This document shows positions 25,932-33,270 of a DNA stretch of 39,475 nucleotides, one piece after another. The first letter of the stretch is position 1; each line of letters begins with the position of its first letter. The notes below the pieces were generated by a model that saw nothing but the letters and a program-made list of their open reading frames with translations, did not search any database and was not told the DNA's origin. A program made the translations under genes and the position numbers. Source of the DNA: Opitutales bacterium (lineage in GTDB: Bacteria > Verrucomicrobiota > Verrucomicrobiia > Opitutales > JAFGAQ01); assembly GCA_022361075.1 (NCBI GenBank), contig JAKSBQ010000212.1:1-39475 (forward strand), read 5' to 3'.

Positions 25932-28342
25932 AGGCTCCACTTGAACCCGAACTCGAGATGAGTTGCTGTCCAGTCTTTACCACGTGTTCGCTCGGGAACA
26001 CCGTAATAATACTCCGAAGCGGTCCGCGTAATATTCTTGAGGTTCAGAAATAGTCGAAACTCCTCGGTTAACTGATAGCTCCCTGAAAATTCGGTCCACG
26101 TTCTGGCCCTGCGGTATCGATCATGCCATGCGTTGTCATCGACATTTTCGAGCCGATCATCCGTATGGGTGTACTGGAACTGCATGTAGATCTTGTCCTT
26201 TTGATAAGTCAGTGTGGAATCGAAGATGTAATCTGGACGAAAAGTCACGGGAAGTTTGTCACCTGGTCGATTCGGATACTCCGTCTCAGAGTCCTGCAGC
26301 GTGAGTTTGAGATTCAGACTGAATCCCTCCAAAACCGAATGAAATTCCTTTAGATCCTTTTGATAGATAAATTTGATCCCTTTCTCGGTCGCTGATGGTC
26401 CATTTTCGGTTCGGAATAACTCATAGCCATCATATTGCCCTCCCGATATCGTGCTGACTTCTGAATAAACGATGTCTTCAACTTCCTTGTTGAAGAACTC
26501 GATCGAGAACATGCTGGAATTCGATAGGCGGTAATCGACTGAAAGATCAATGTTGTTATACAATGTTGGATTTAGCTCTGGATTTCCTTCGTCTACACTT
26601 TCGTTGTCATGATTCACGTTACGATAAGGAATAACGTTTCCATAAAATGGCCGCTCAATCGTTCCGGTCCAGGCAGCGATCAGGGTAATTTTATTCCCTA
26701 AAAAATATCGGAAGTGAACAGATGGAAAAATATTATCATAGCTATTGTCGTCAGTCCGGGGAATGGTCCGAACATACTTACCATCTTCACCAATTTCCAC
26801 CTCATTGGCGTCGTAGCTCAAATCGGTTTTTTCAAATCTGGCGCCTACGATTCCTCTCAAACGGCGGCGTTCAAAGTTAAGCATCATGTAGGCAGAAGTT
26901 ACATTTTCACGAGCCCAGTAATTACTCGGATCCGAACTCTCGCGAGATCGAGTATTGTTGTATTCAAACTGGTCCAGATTCTCGCGAACAAACTCCCTCG
27001 ACCTTTCAAGAACAGGGAAGTGTCCGAATTCGAAATTATCATCAATTAAGCTTACGTCGTAAGGCTCCGAAATGTCAGCCAATGTGTGCTGGTCGTCTAC
27101 AAAACTCGTATAGATCCTCTCATCCACTGACTGTGTTCGTTCCCTTGAACGGAATTTCATCCCCGATTTGGCAAACAGATCGAATTCACCGACCTCGAAA
27201 TCGTATCGGGCATTCACGCGGAATCTCCTCTCACTCCGCTCAACCTGCCAGCGCTCGAACGACAACTCATCAAAGATGTAACTCTCAGGATCATTGTAAC
27301 CGTCAATCGAATCCGGATTGAGCTCAGGGATATAATCTTCGTCCAGTGTATAAACGAGATCGACATCGTCTTTGGTAAACTGAATCACCCACCAATCTGG
27401 TTCGATGTAGGAGTTTTCCATAAAGTAACCCTGAAAATCCATTTTGAAATTCTCGATTTCATAGACTCCACCCAACTGGCCGTTTACATTCCAAAAACTG
27501 CTTTCGTAACCCGTAAAATCTCGCTCGATCCTCGCACTTTCCGAGACGCCTTCACGATCCGAAAGCTGGGTGTAGTTTCCTGGCTCATTGAAACGATAAA
27601 TCAACCTGGGATAATAACCTTCCTGCTCATCCTGCTCATAGTTCAATTGAGCATAAAGATAAAACGATTCGCTGAACTTGTAATCCACACGACTGCTGTA
27701 GTTGTGCTCGAAATGCCAATTTTCAAAAACACGATTAATCCTATTTTTTGGAAAAAAGACATCGTCGTCTTCATCGGACTGGATCCAATCTACTCTCCAG
27801 CTCTCGTGTAGATCGTGCTCGTTTTCATACGAAGTCGTGAAGCGGAAACCGAGTTTCCCGAATGACTGTCCATACGTCACCGAGTAGGACTCCTCCCAGG
27901 TGTCTTCACCAGGTGTATATTGAAACTCGGCATCAGCTTTGAAGACAGGTTTCTCCAAATTGAAAGTTGGGTTAGAGCTAAGGTTTAGTGATCCTCCTCG
28001 AGCATCGGCGTCCATATCCGGCGTATTGGCGCGAAGAACTTCCAAATCACTAACGGCGTCGGCTGGGATTTCGGAGAGTGATACATCCGCCCGCTCACCG
28101 TCTATTGTCACATTGTTAAACTGAAGATCCGGACGTCTCGCGATCGCCTCACGCACATCAGAATCTTCCACCAACTCCACTTCCTCACGTTCACTGATAA
28201 TCGCTTCATTCGAGGCGTCCTCAGGAGGAACCGTATTGTCAGATTCTTGTACGGGCTGAACTTCTTGAGCATAAATGCAAAAGACAGACAGAAGAGAAAG
28301 CGCAAGTGAGCACCCTCTTTTAAGAATGGGGGTCAATTTCAT
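25928..28342 (-). CDS. TonB-dependent receptor-like barrel with abridged plug
   Basis: This 804-aa protein has a signal peptide (LALSLLSVFCIYAQE) and an acidic linker. Its very short plug-like region (about 61-130) contains VREAIARRPDLQFNNVTIDGERA and IPADAVSDLEVLRANTPDMD, then ADARGGSLNL. A long beta-barrel with a FGFKWSL end follows. The ANTPDMDADARGGS stretch marks the TonB receptor class typified by TPDMDADAIGGSVN. The usual plug segment between the R-x-P and the NNVT strand, with its SIRGL, is missing. It is 119 bp downstream of the DUF4097 gene on the same strand and may belong to the ECF-sigma regulon. The ligand is unknown. Confidence 0.85.
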   Translation of the reverse strand: MKLTPILKRGCSLALSLLSVFCIYAQEVQPVQESDNTVPPEDASNEAIISEREEVELVEDSDVREAIARRPDLQFNNVTIDGERADVSLSEIPADAVSDLEVLRANTPDMDADARGGSLNLSSNPTFNLEKPVFKADAEFQYTPGEDTWEESYSVTYGQSFGKLGFRFTTSYENEHDLHESWRVDWIQSDEDDDVFFPKNRINRVFENWHFEHNYSSRVDYKFSESFYLYAQLNYEQDEQEGYYPRLIYRFNEPGNYTQLSDREGVSESARIERDFTGYESSFWNVNGQLGGVYEIENFKMDFQGYFMENSYIEPDWWVIQFTKDDVDLVYTLDEDYIPELNPDSIDGYNDPESYIFDELSFERWQVERSERRFRVNARYDFEVGEFDLFAKSGMKFRSRERTQSVDERIYTSFVDDQHTLADISEPYDVSLIDDNFEFGHFPVLERSREFVRENLDQFEYNNTRSRESSDPSNYWARENVTSAYMMLNFERRRLRGIVGARFEKTDLSYDANEVEIGEDGKYVRTIPRTDDNSYDNIFPSVHFRYFLGNKITLIAAWTGTIERPFYGNVIPYRNVNHDNESVDEGNPELNPTLYNNIDLSVDYRLSNSSMFSIEFFNKEVEDIVYSEVSTISGGQYDGYELFRTENGPSATEKGIKFIYQKDLKEFHSVLEGFSLNLKLTLQDSETEYPNRPGDKLPVTFRPDYIFDSTLTYQKDKIYMQFQYTHTDDRLENVDDNAWHDRYRRARTWTEFSGSYQLTEEFRLFLNLKNITRTASEYYYGVPERTRGKDWTATHLEFGFKWSL

Positions 28343-28383
28343 CTAGTTTGTTGTGTTATTTGAAGTTTGAGGGATCTCAACTA

Positions 28384-28416
28384 CTGACCGACGGGATGGT
28401 CACTTCCATCGGTCAG
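28384..28416. repeat. Inverted repeat in leader of abridged-plug receptor
   Basis: CTGACCGA (28384-28391) pairs with TCGGTCAG (28409-28416). A second short palindrome, TTGAG-GGAT-CTCAA, lies at 28367-28380. Both lie in the 119-bp gap between the DUF4097 gene and the TonB receptor start at 28342. No T-run follows, so this is more likely an operator or an mRNA structure than a terminator. Confidence 0.4.
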
Positions 28417-28461
28417 TTGCAGATAACTATCGATCAATGTGATGAGCGATACTTTTTTTGA

Positions 28462-29412
28462 CTAACTTTTGCTGTGGATGCTGATGTTTCCGTCGTGTGA
28501 TGATGCTTTAAGCAAACTAGCCTCTGGATATTGAAAACTTCTGACGTGATGAGAATCACCATGACTACTGTTCATTTGCTCTACATGAAAGGGGAAATCG
28601 ATTCTGCCGTCGTGGGATGATAGATCGAAATTCATCCGCGCATCTGCCGGCAAGACCACCCTGATATTGCCGTCTGATGCATTCACGTGGCAGTCGGAGG
28701 CGGGAGTGTTTACAAAGCTCACAGAAACGTTGCCATCCGAAGTGCGACATTGCAGAGAACCATCCACTCCTTTTAGGTCGAGATTACCATCACTGGATTG
28801 CGCGTTGATATCACCCACGACTTCATACATCTCCACATCTCCATCACTAGTGATGGCATTCACGTCACCGGCAATCTCTTTGAGAATGATATCACCGTCT
28901 GACGACTTCACCATTAGATTGCCAACAATCCTAGTCGCGCGGAGGTCGCCGTCAGAAGTCCGTAGCTCGACGTCACCTCTGGTCTGCTGGAGGACAAGAT
29001 TTCCATCTGAAGTTTTCAGCTGCACTCGAAATTCCTCCGGAATGGTAATCTCTACTCTGGTTTTTACCCAATAGTCCTTTCCCTGGAAAAGCTTCCAGTT
29101 TGATGACTTGTCTCTCTTCGACTGAAGCAATACGCGATCTCCGTCCTGAGAACAGAAGTAGGCTACTCTGGAAAACGCCTTTTGAGCCTTTTCCTCATCG
29201 TCTGTTCGCGACTTCTGAGTGATGACGATTTCAGCAGTAGTTGCAGAGGGGTTCCCGCTAACGGTCACATCCGCATCCTGCACCCGGACCTCGAGCAGGT
29301 CTCCGGAGCTTACATCAAATGAATAGCTTTCGGTTTGCTCAATGCCCGCACTGGCAAAGCCTGATAAAGCCAAAGTGGTAATAAGTGTGTTTAGGAGTGT
29401 AGTAGTTTTCAT
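28462..29412 (-). CDS. DUF4097-family exported SDGD/SDGN-repeat protein
   Basis: This 316-aa protein has a signal peptide (LLNTLITTLALSGFASAG) and a DUF4097 putative adhesin solenoid. From about residue 130 it has near-periodic units of roughly 18-20 residues centred on TSDGN, TSDGD, SSDGD, TSDGD, SSDGN, TSDGN, ASDGN, SHDGR and SHDGN, alternating with GD-V/I strands. This predicts a right-handed beta-solenoid with stacked Asp-Gly turns. Its ATG overlaps the TGA of the previous DUF4097 gene (ATGA), so the two are translationally coupled. The role is unknown; members commonly accompany ECF sigma/anti-sigma or envelope-stress genes. Confidence 0.85.
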   Translation of the reverse strand: MKTTTLLNTLITTLALSGFASAGIEQTESYSFDVSSGDLLEVRVQDADVTVSGNPSATTAEIVITQKSRTDDEEKAQKAFSRVAYFCSQDGDRVLLQSKRDKSSNWKLFQGKDYWVKTRVEITIPEEFRVQLKTSDGNLVLQQTRGDVELRTSDGDLRATRIVGNLMVKSSDGDIILKEIAGDVNAITSDGDVEMYEVVGDINAQSSDGNLDLKGVDGSLQCRTSDGNVSVSFVNTPASDCHVNASDGNIRVVLPADARMNFDLSSHDGRIDFPFHVEQMNSSHGDSHHVRSFQYPEASLLKASSHDGNISIHSKS

Positions 29413-30239
29413 TTTTCTGACTTTTGAGTTGTGGTTTTCGGTCGGTTTGAAATTAGAATATCCCCATCAAGAGTGTTCAACTGGATCGCCTGTGGATTTT
29501 TTTGCTCCCCGATCTTTATGGTTCGCTGCTTCAGCCACGGCATCTTTAGTTTTTTCGATTCTTTGGAATGATGCGGGTGGTCCGCTGTTGATTTGATCGT
29601 TCCAGACAGGTTAAAATTGACCTTCCCATCGATCACGTTCGCTGCGATTTTTGCGTCCACATCACTAGCCAAATGCACAGCAATGCTTCCATCGTTGGTT
29701 GAGATACTAATCGGAAGTGAGCTTTTTTTCTCTTGAAAAAGAGAGATATCACCGTCGCTCGACTCGGCCGAAATCCTGCCAGACACATTCTTCAAAAGAA
29801 TGTCACCGTCCGAAGCCGAGCAGTTCACATCACCAGATATGTTTTCGATTCGAATGTCACCGTCGCTGGCCCGCAGCGAAAGGACCGTATCGTCCGGCAC
29901 AAAACACTCAAAATCAGATTCCCTGAATTCCCCACGGCAGTCGAGTTTCACAGAGCCTGTTCGGGAGTCTACTTTGAGAAAAGCTCTCCCGTCCTCTAAG
30001 TCATTTTTGCTCCTGAGATCTGAAATCCTGATCTCTATATGATGACCATCGGCAGCATCCACATTTACATCTCCATCACTGACCGAATGGGAAAATCGGA
30101 TGGGTTTTTTGACATGGTCTACATCCAGAATAAACGGATTTTCGGTAATTTCGTAGATAAGTTCTTCGGCATTTGCGTTTAAAAAGCAAAGCGTAAGTCC
30201 TAACAAAATTATGCGACTGTTTTTGATGCATTTTCTCAT
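29409..30239 (-). CDS. DUF4097-family exported SDGD-repeat protein (paralogue)
   Basis: This 276-aa protein has a signal peptide (IILLGLTLCFLNANAEE) and the same solenoid logic as its downstream neighbour, with SVSDGDVNV, RASDGDIRI, SASDGDILL, ESSDGDISL and NTLDGDILI turns. It has fewer repeats and a His/Lys-rich HPHHSKESKK segment near residue 225. A strong AGGAGG ribosome site precedes its ATG and overlaps the stop of the upstream gene (TAGGAGG). It is probably a tandem-duplication paralogue within the ECF-sigma operon and is exported to the periplasm or cell surface. Confidence 0.83.
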   Translation of the reverse strand: MRKCIKNSRIILLGLTLCFLNANAEELIYEITENPFILDVDHVKKPIRFSHSVSDGDVNVDAADGHHIEIRISDLRSKNDLEDGRAFLKVDSRTGSVKLDCRGEFRESDFECFVPDDTVLSLRASDGDIRIENISGDVNCSASDGDILLKNVSGRISAESSDGDISLFQEKKSSLPISISTNDGSIAVHLASDVDAKIAANVIDGKVNFNLSGTIKSTADHPHHSKESKKLKMPWLKQRTIKIGEQKNPQAIQLNTLDGDILISNRPKTTTQKSEK

Positions 30240-30251
30240 GGAAAAATCCTC

Positions 30252-30983
30252 CTAAATTCGGGTTTGCACGGAGTTTCTCAGCACTTCAATCCGTTCAGGA
30301 CTGATTGAGGAGTTCTCCATTTCGGAAAAGATTTTGGCATATTCCGCACTTGATGCGTGCGGAAGAATCACCTGGCAAAGAGTTACTGCGACAAGTGAAG
30401 ACTCTTGTTCAGAAATCAGTTCGATCAAGGATTCTCGAATCACTGAGTTACCGACGTGGGGTTCCAATGACTGAATTGCTGACAGCCTTACATTAGTACT
30501 CGGGTCCTTCGCGATCATCCTCAGCAACTCTTGATGAACGGATGCGTCAGGAGTCTCGATCCTTGATGCAAACAGGGTGCCGTCAATTCTCTGCGAAGGC
30601 GAATTTTGCTGGATGAGAGTCAAAGTAAGAAGCTTCTGTAGCTCTGACGACTGGCTCCTCTCCTCGCGATAACCGTTGTAGAGAATCACTGATGTCAACG
30701 ACAACAGCAGCACTGCCGCTGCGGCTAAAACAGAAGAAGGAAAAGCAATGATTTTTCGCGTCGTTTTTCTTTCATTTTCAACGCTAACCGACTTCGCGTC
30801 CTCGAGTCCCTGTTCATAAGCTTCTAACCGCTCAGCAAATCTTGCCTGAGACTCCGGATCGTCGTGATCAAGAGGTTGATTGGAAAGCTTTTTCCAAATC
30901 TCTCCGACCGAACCCTCATCTTCAGCTGAATGATTGGGCTTTTTAAGCCTCCCCATGTATTTGATGATATCCTCGTCGTTCAT
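30252..30983 (-). CDS. Putative anti-sigma factor, single-pass with HEAT-like periplasmic domain
   Basis: This 243-aa protein has a charged N-terminal cytoplasmic part (about 1-76), one membrane helix (about 79-101, SVLAAAAVLLLSLTSVILY) and a C-terminal part with HEAT-like helical repeats (DPSTNVRLSAIQSLEPHVG..., about 145-225). Its ATG overlaps the sigma-factor TGA (ATGA). The topology and position are those of an anti-sigma factor that holds the sigma factor at the membrane. However, no HxxxCxxC zinc anti-sigma motif is present, so the assignment rests on context. HEAT-type sensors are unusual for this role. Confidence 0.7.
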   Translation of the reverse strand: MNDEDIIKYMGRLKKPNHSAEDEGSVGEIWKKLSNQPLDHDDPESQARFAERLEAYEQGLEDAKSVSVENERKTTRKIIAFPSSVLAAAAVLLLSLTSVILYNGYREERSQSSELQKLLTLTLIQQNSPSQRIDGTLFASRIETPDASVHQELLRMIAKDPSTNVRLSAIQSLEPHVGNSVIRESLIELISEQESSLVAVTLCQVILPHASSAEYAKIFSEMENSSISPERIEVLRNSVQTRI

Positions 30984-31534
30984 GCTTTGCCCCCTTCCAA
31001 TGAATGGTAATTGAGTTTAAGCGCCTCTAAGGCCCGGTAGACCCTTATCTTTACGTTGTTGACGCTGCATCCGAGAATCGAAGCGATCTCTCGGTAGTTT
31101 AGATTTTCAAAACGCGCTAAAATCAGAACTTCCCTCTTATCTTCAGGCAGCTTCGCCATTGCCTGATTGAGAAGTTGAATGTCATCGTTTTTCTCGTGCG
31201 GACAAGGACGATTTTCCTCCGAAAATTCCTTTTGCACACCTTCTTCAAAGTTTTCAAATATGCCCTTGTTTCTCTTGCAGTGATCAAAGTAAATATTTCG
31301 CGCAATCTGAAACATCCACGCCTTGAAAGCGCTCTTAGGCTGATACGATTGCCGGTAGCGCAAAATCCTCCAAAAGGTATCCTGAGTGAGATCTTTGGCC
31401 ACTTCGTGATTTCTGGACTGTTGATAGAAATACCCCGTCAACATCGCTTGATAACGCGAAAAGAGTAAATTCAACCCTTCCAGTTCTCCTCCTTTTACGC
31501 GAAGCATCAGTTCATTGTCAGTGGTTGGGTTCAT
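30980..31534 (-). CDS. ECF-type RNA polymerase sigma factor
   Basis: This 184-aa sigma-70 family protein has region 2 (DLTQDTFWRILRYRQSYQPK then FKAWMFQIARNIYFDHCKR) and region 4 (LPEDKREVLILARFENLNYR then EIASILGCSVNNVKIRVYRA). No regions 1 or 3 are present, which defines the extracytoplasmic-function group. It is first in a tightly packed operon with the putative anti-sigma and two DUF4097 genes. TGTAAC on the minus strand (31593-31588), followed after 17 bases by GTATCC, lies 31 bp upstream of the start. This could be its own promoter, as AAC-type -35 elements are common for ECF factors. Confidence 0.93.
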   Translation of the reverse strand: MNPTTDNELMLRVKGGELEGLNLLFSRYQAMLTGYFYQQSRNHEVAKDLTQDTFWRILRYRQSYQPKSAFKAWMFQIARNIYFDHCKRNKGIFENFEEGVQKEFSEENRPCPHEKNDDIQLLNQAMAKLPEDKREVLILARFENLNYREIASILGCSVNNVKIRVYRALEALKLNYHSLEGGKA

Positions 31535-31564
31535 TTTCTTCTCAGTATTTTGCTTTCTGACAAT

Positions 31565-31593
31565 GGATACTGCGAACCCTAAAAAAAGTTACA
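31565..31593 (-). promoter_or_regulatory. Possible ECF-type autoregulated promoter
   Basis: On the minus strand TGTAAC (31593-31588) is followed by a T7-containing 17-bp spacer and GTATCC (31570-31565), upstream of the sigma-factor ATG at 31534. The AAC core at -35 is a common ECF feature. I found no second convincing copy in the window, so this is weak. Confidence 0.3.
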
Positions 31594-31600
31594 GACTTTC

Positions 31601-31789
31601 TTAGGACCTCCCACAAGACGTATCTAAAACCTTGTCAGTGCACAGAATCAAAATACGTAAGGATCCGGGAAAAAGCCCATTCGCTTGCGACCTCATTATA
31701 ATAACCTGGAAGGACTGAGTGATAAGAGAAGGAGTCGAACATGCAGACAAAAGACACAGTATAATCTGGCTAAAAAAGATAGACTGCAT
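31601..31789 (-). CDS. Doubtful small ORF with lipoprotein-like signal
   Basis: This is a 62-codon frame starting at ATG 31789, directly after the stop of the 45-aa ORF at 31803. The N-terminus SIFFSQIILCLLSAC looks like a lipoprotein signal with an LLSAC lipobox, although it lacks an early positive charge. The remainder is Cys-rich and unremarkable. It is offered only because it follows the 45-aa ORF closely on the same strand. A chance ORF is equally likely. Confidence 0.22.
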   Translation of the reverse strand: MQSIFFSQIILCLLSACSTPSLITQSFQVIIMRSQANGLFPGSLRILILCTDKVLDTSCGRS

Positions 31790-31802
31790 CACTAAAAATC
31801 TC

Positions 31803-31940
31803 TTACTCGAATCTGGTTTGGTAAAACACCGAGTCCACCGCCTTTACACGATCCTGAGAGTCAAAACTCACGGCGTAGACGATTTCCGAAGTTTCATGCT
31901 TCAATCTGTAGAATTCCGTATTCGGTTCATCGCGTGACAT
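31803..31940 (-). CDS. Small protein of 45 aa, divergent from DUF2975/XRE pair
   Basis: The minus strand from ATG 31940 to TAA at 31805-31803 encodes a 45-residue protein beginning MSRDEPNTEFYRLKHETSE and ending KAVDSVFYQTRFE. Its composition is protein-like (balanced charges, alternating VYAVSF and SVFYQTRF strands) and unlike the opposite-strand frame. It starts only seven bases from an operator-like box (31948-31962) shared with the divergent DUF2975 gene. No ribosome site is evident. The family is not recognised. It could also be the C-terminal remnant of a longer gene. Confidence 0.45.
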   Translation of the reverse strand: MSRDEPNTEFYRLKHETSEIVYAVSFDSQDRVKAVDSVFYQTRFE

Positions 31941-31947
31941 GTATTTT

Positions 31948-31962
31948 TATTGTTTTTCAATA
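31948..31962. promoter_or_regulatory. Operator-like box 1 (TATTG-TTTTT-CAATA)
   Basis: This is a 15-bp palindrome with perfect 5-bp arms, in the 65-bp divergent gap between the 45-aa ORF and the DUF2975 gene. It resembles box 2, 31 bp away (centre to centre, about three helical turns). It is a likely binding site for the XRE repressor encoded at 32727. Confidence 0.6.
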
Positions 31963-31978
31963 AATTTAGCTTGATATT

Positions 31979-31993
31979 TATTGTTTTACGATA
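31979..31993. promoter_or_regulatory. Operator-like box 2 (TATTG-TTTTA-CGATA)
   Basis: This second 15-bp box has the same TATTGTTTT left half and a CGATA right half, ending 12 bp before the DUF2975 ATG. XRE genes paired with DUF2975 (YozG/YoaS type) are, as I recall, often preceded by TATCGTnnnnACGATA-like palindromes, which fits this element. Confidence 0.58.
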
Positions 31994-32005
31994 AATACAC
32001 AGAAC

Positions 32006-32716
32006 ATGAACTCATCACATCGCTTCTCGAACTTTCTTAAATGGTCCTTCAAAATCCTTAAATGGGTAATCGTTTGCGTAGGTGCCATGGTGCTGCTCAT
32101 TTTCCTTACGGCCAATCCTGATCTCGAAAATAGTGATTCGGATATCTCCCTGGAGGTGGGTAAATTTCTCTTACAGCTGGATGAATCTTCTTACGCCATT
32201 CACACGCGTTTTGAAAAATCAAATGACGTGGTGATTGAAGAACTTCAGGGCTCAGTTAAAATCAAGGATGTTAGAGCGGCTGACCAGTTTTACCGAAGCT
32301 TGAAAGGACCACTTATCTTCATTTTCGCAACAGCGGTCGCACTCGGCTTTTATACACTTCACCTTCTACACCAATTGTTTGCATGTATCTCGGCCGGCGA
32401 ATCCTTCTCAGACAAAAGCATTCGCTGCATCCGAAACATAGGGGTGCTCACCATCGCAGCAACTCTCTCGGGCGGATTCATGATCGGATACATCGATTGG
32501 ATCCAGAGCAGCTGGCTCAAAGAAAATTTGATACTGGAGGGCATCCAAGTCATTGGCAAACCCAGTCAACAAGGAACCATCGGGCTCCGTATCAACGACA
32601 CCATCCGTTTTCAATTCGATATTCTCGGGCTCTTCGTCGGATTCATGTTTTTTGCCATCGGCGAGGCCTTTCGCCAGGGAAAACAGATCCAGGAAGAAAA
32701 CCAACTAACTATCTGA
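32006..32716 (+). CDS. DUF2975 membrane protein
   Basis: This 236-aa protein has four membrane helices, around residues 18-38, 100-122, 143-165 and 205-225. The second is GPLIFIFATAVALGFYTLHLLHQLF, followed by the DUF2975 hallmark FACISAGESFSDKSIRCIRNIG. The family (YoaS-like) is nearly always encoded next to a small XRE regulator, as here. Its function is unknown. Only nine to twelve bases separate the last operator-like box from its start, so the transcript may be almost leaderless. Confidence 0.87.
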   Translation: MNSSHRFSNFLKWSFKILKWVIVCVGAMVLLIFLTANPDLENSDSDISLEVGKFLLQLDESSYAIHTRFEKSNDVVIEELQGSVKIKDVRAADQFYRSLKGPLIFIFATAVALGFYTLHLLHQLFACISAGESFSDKSIRCIRNIGVLTIAATLSGGFMIGYIDWIQSSWLKENLILEGIQVIGKPSQQGTIGLRINDTIRFQFDILGLFVGFMFFAIGEAFRQGKQIQEENQLTI

Positions 32717-32726
32717 GCTGCGAAAC

Positions 32727-32951
32727 ATGCCTATTAAAGTGAATTTAGACAAGGTCATGAAGGAAAGAGAGACCTCTCTTTCTGACCTCGCCGGAAGGAT
32801 TGGAATCACGTTAGCAAATCTCTCCATCCTTAAAACGAACAAGGCCAAAGCGATCCGGTTTTCAACGCTTGAGGCAATCTGTCGTGAGCTCAATTGTCAG
32901 CCTTCAGACATTCTGGAATTCAAAGATGACGCATCCGATTCACGGAGTTGA
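32727..32951 (+). CDS. XRE-family HTH regulator (YozG-like)
   Basis: This 74-aa single-domain Cro/C1-type HTH reads VNLDKVMKERETSLSDLAG, then RIGITLANLSILKTNKAKAI, then LEAICRELNCQPSDILEF. That is the YozG subgroup, which partners DUF2975 proteins. It starts ten bases after the DUF2975 stop, so it is in the same operon. It probably represses the operon through the two boxes at 31948 and 31979 (inference). The 107 bp after it hold no gene. Confidence 0.9.
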   Translation: MPIKVNLDKVMKERETSLSDLAGRIGITLANLSILKTNKAKAIRFSTLEAICRELNCQPSDILEFKDDASDSRS

Positions 32952-33031
32952 GAAAGCCTTTTTGTCACCAAAAAAGACCTCTCCGGAACTAAAAAAACTT
33001 TTCCTTAGAATTTCCGAATTTCCGCCGTTAA

Positions 33032-33054
33032 TTAGGAGATCAACAACTCCTTAA
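33032..33054 (+). promoter_or_regulatory. Possible leader hairpin
   Basis: TTAGGAG (33032-33038) can pair with CTCCTTAA (33047-33054) around an eight-base loop, allowing one bulge. It ends four bases before the ATG at 33059. It sequesters the only GGAG in the leader, so it could modulate translation. This could be chance. Confidence 0.25.
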
Positions 33055-33058
33055 GAAA

Positions 33059-33262
33059 ATGGCAGACAAGAAATTTGTGAAAACTGGCGACAACGAAGCA
33101 ATCGACCTCAGCCGAGTCATTAAGTGGGAACGACTCGAAAATCGAATCATTTTGACCTTTGAAGGTGGGCAAATCGAAATCCGGAATCCAGCCTACATCG
33201 AACACATCAACGCGATGCTGCTCTCGCAAACCGATACACTCATCGGTCGCAAGAGACATTAA
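33059..33262 (+). CDS. Small conserved-looking protein of 67 aa, function unknown
   Basis: This 67-aa protein with TGDNEAIDLSRVIKWERLENR followed by IILTFEGGQIEIRNP looks like a compact beta-rich fold (W-x-R...I-x-L-x-F-x-GG-x-I). I recall similar small proteins in Verrucomicrobia but no named family. It has no signal or membrane helix, so it is cytosolic. It is convergent with the GH28-like gene eight bases away. Composition and codon use support a real gene. Confidence 0.65.
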   Translation: MADKKFVKTGDNEAIDLSRVIKWERLENRIILTFEGGQIEIRNPAYIEHINAMLLSQTDTLIGRKRH

Positions 33263-33270
33263 ATTCGAGT

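Noticed and set aside
28343-28461. Second ECF-type promoter (TGCAAC ... CGTCGG) before the abridged-plug TonB receptor
   Set aside because: The spacing between the elements is 22 bp, too long for an ECF promoter, and the match to the candidate at 31565-31593 is poor.
31719-31937. Plus-strand 72-codon ORF upstream of the DUF2975 gene
   Set aside because: It overlaps the more protein-like 45-aa minus-strand frame, has no recognisable motif and no ribosome site.
32383-32742. Plus-strand 119-codon ORF inside the DUF2975 gene
   Set aside because: It is a His/Arg-rich frame-shifted shadow of DUF2975, with no supporting start site.
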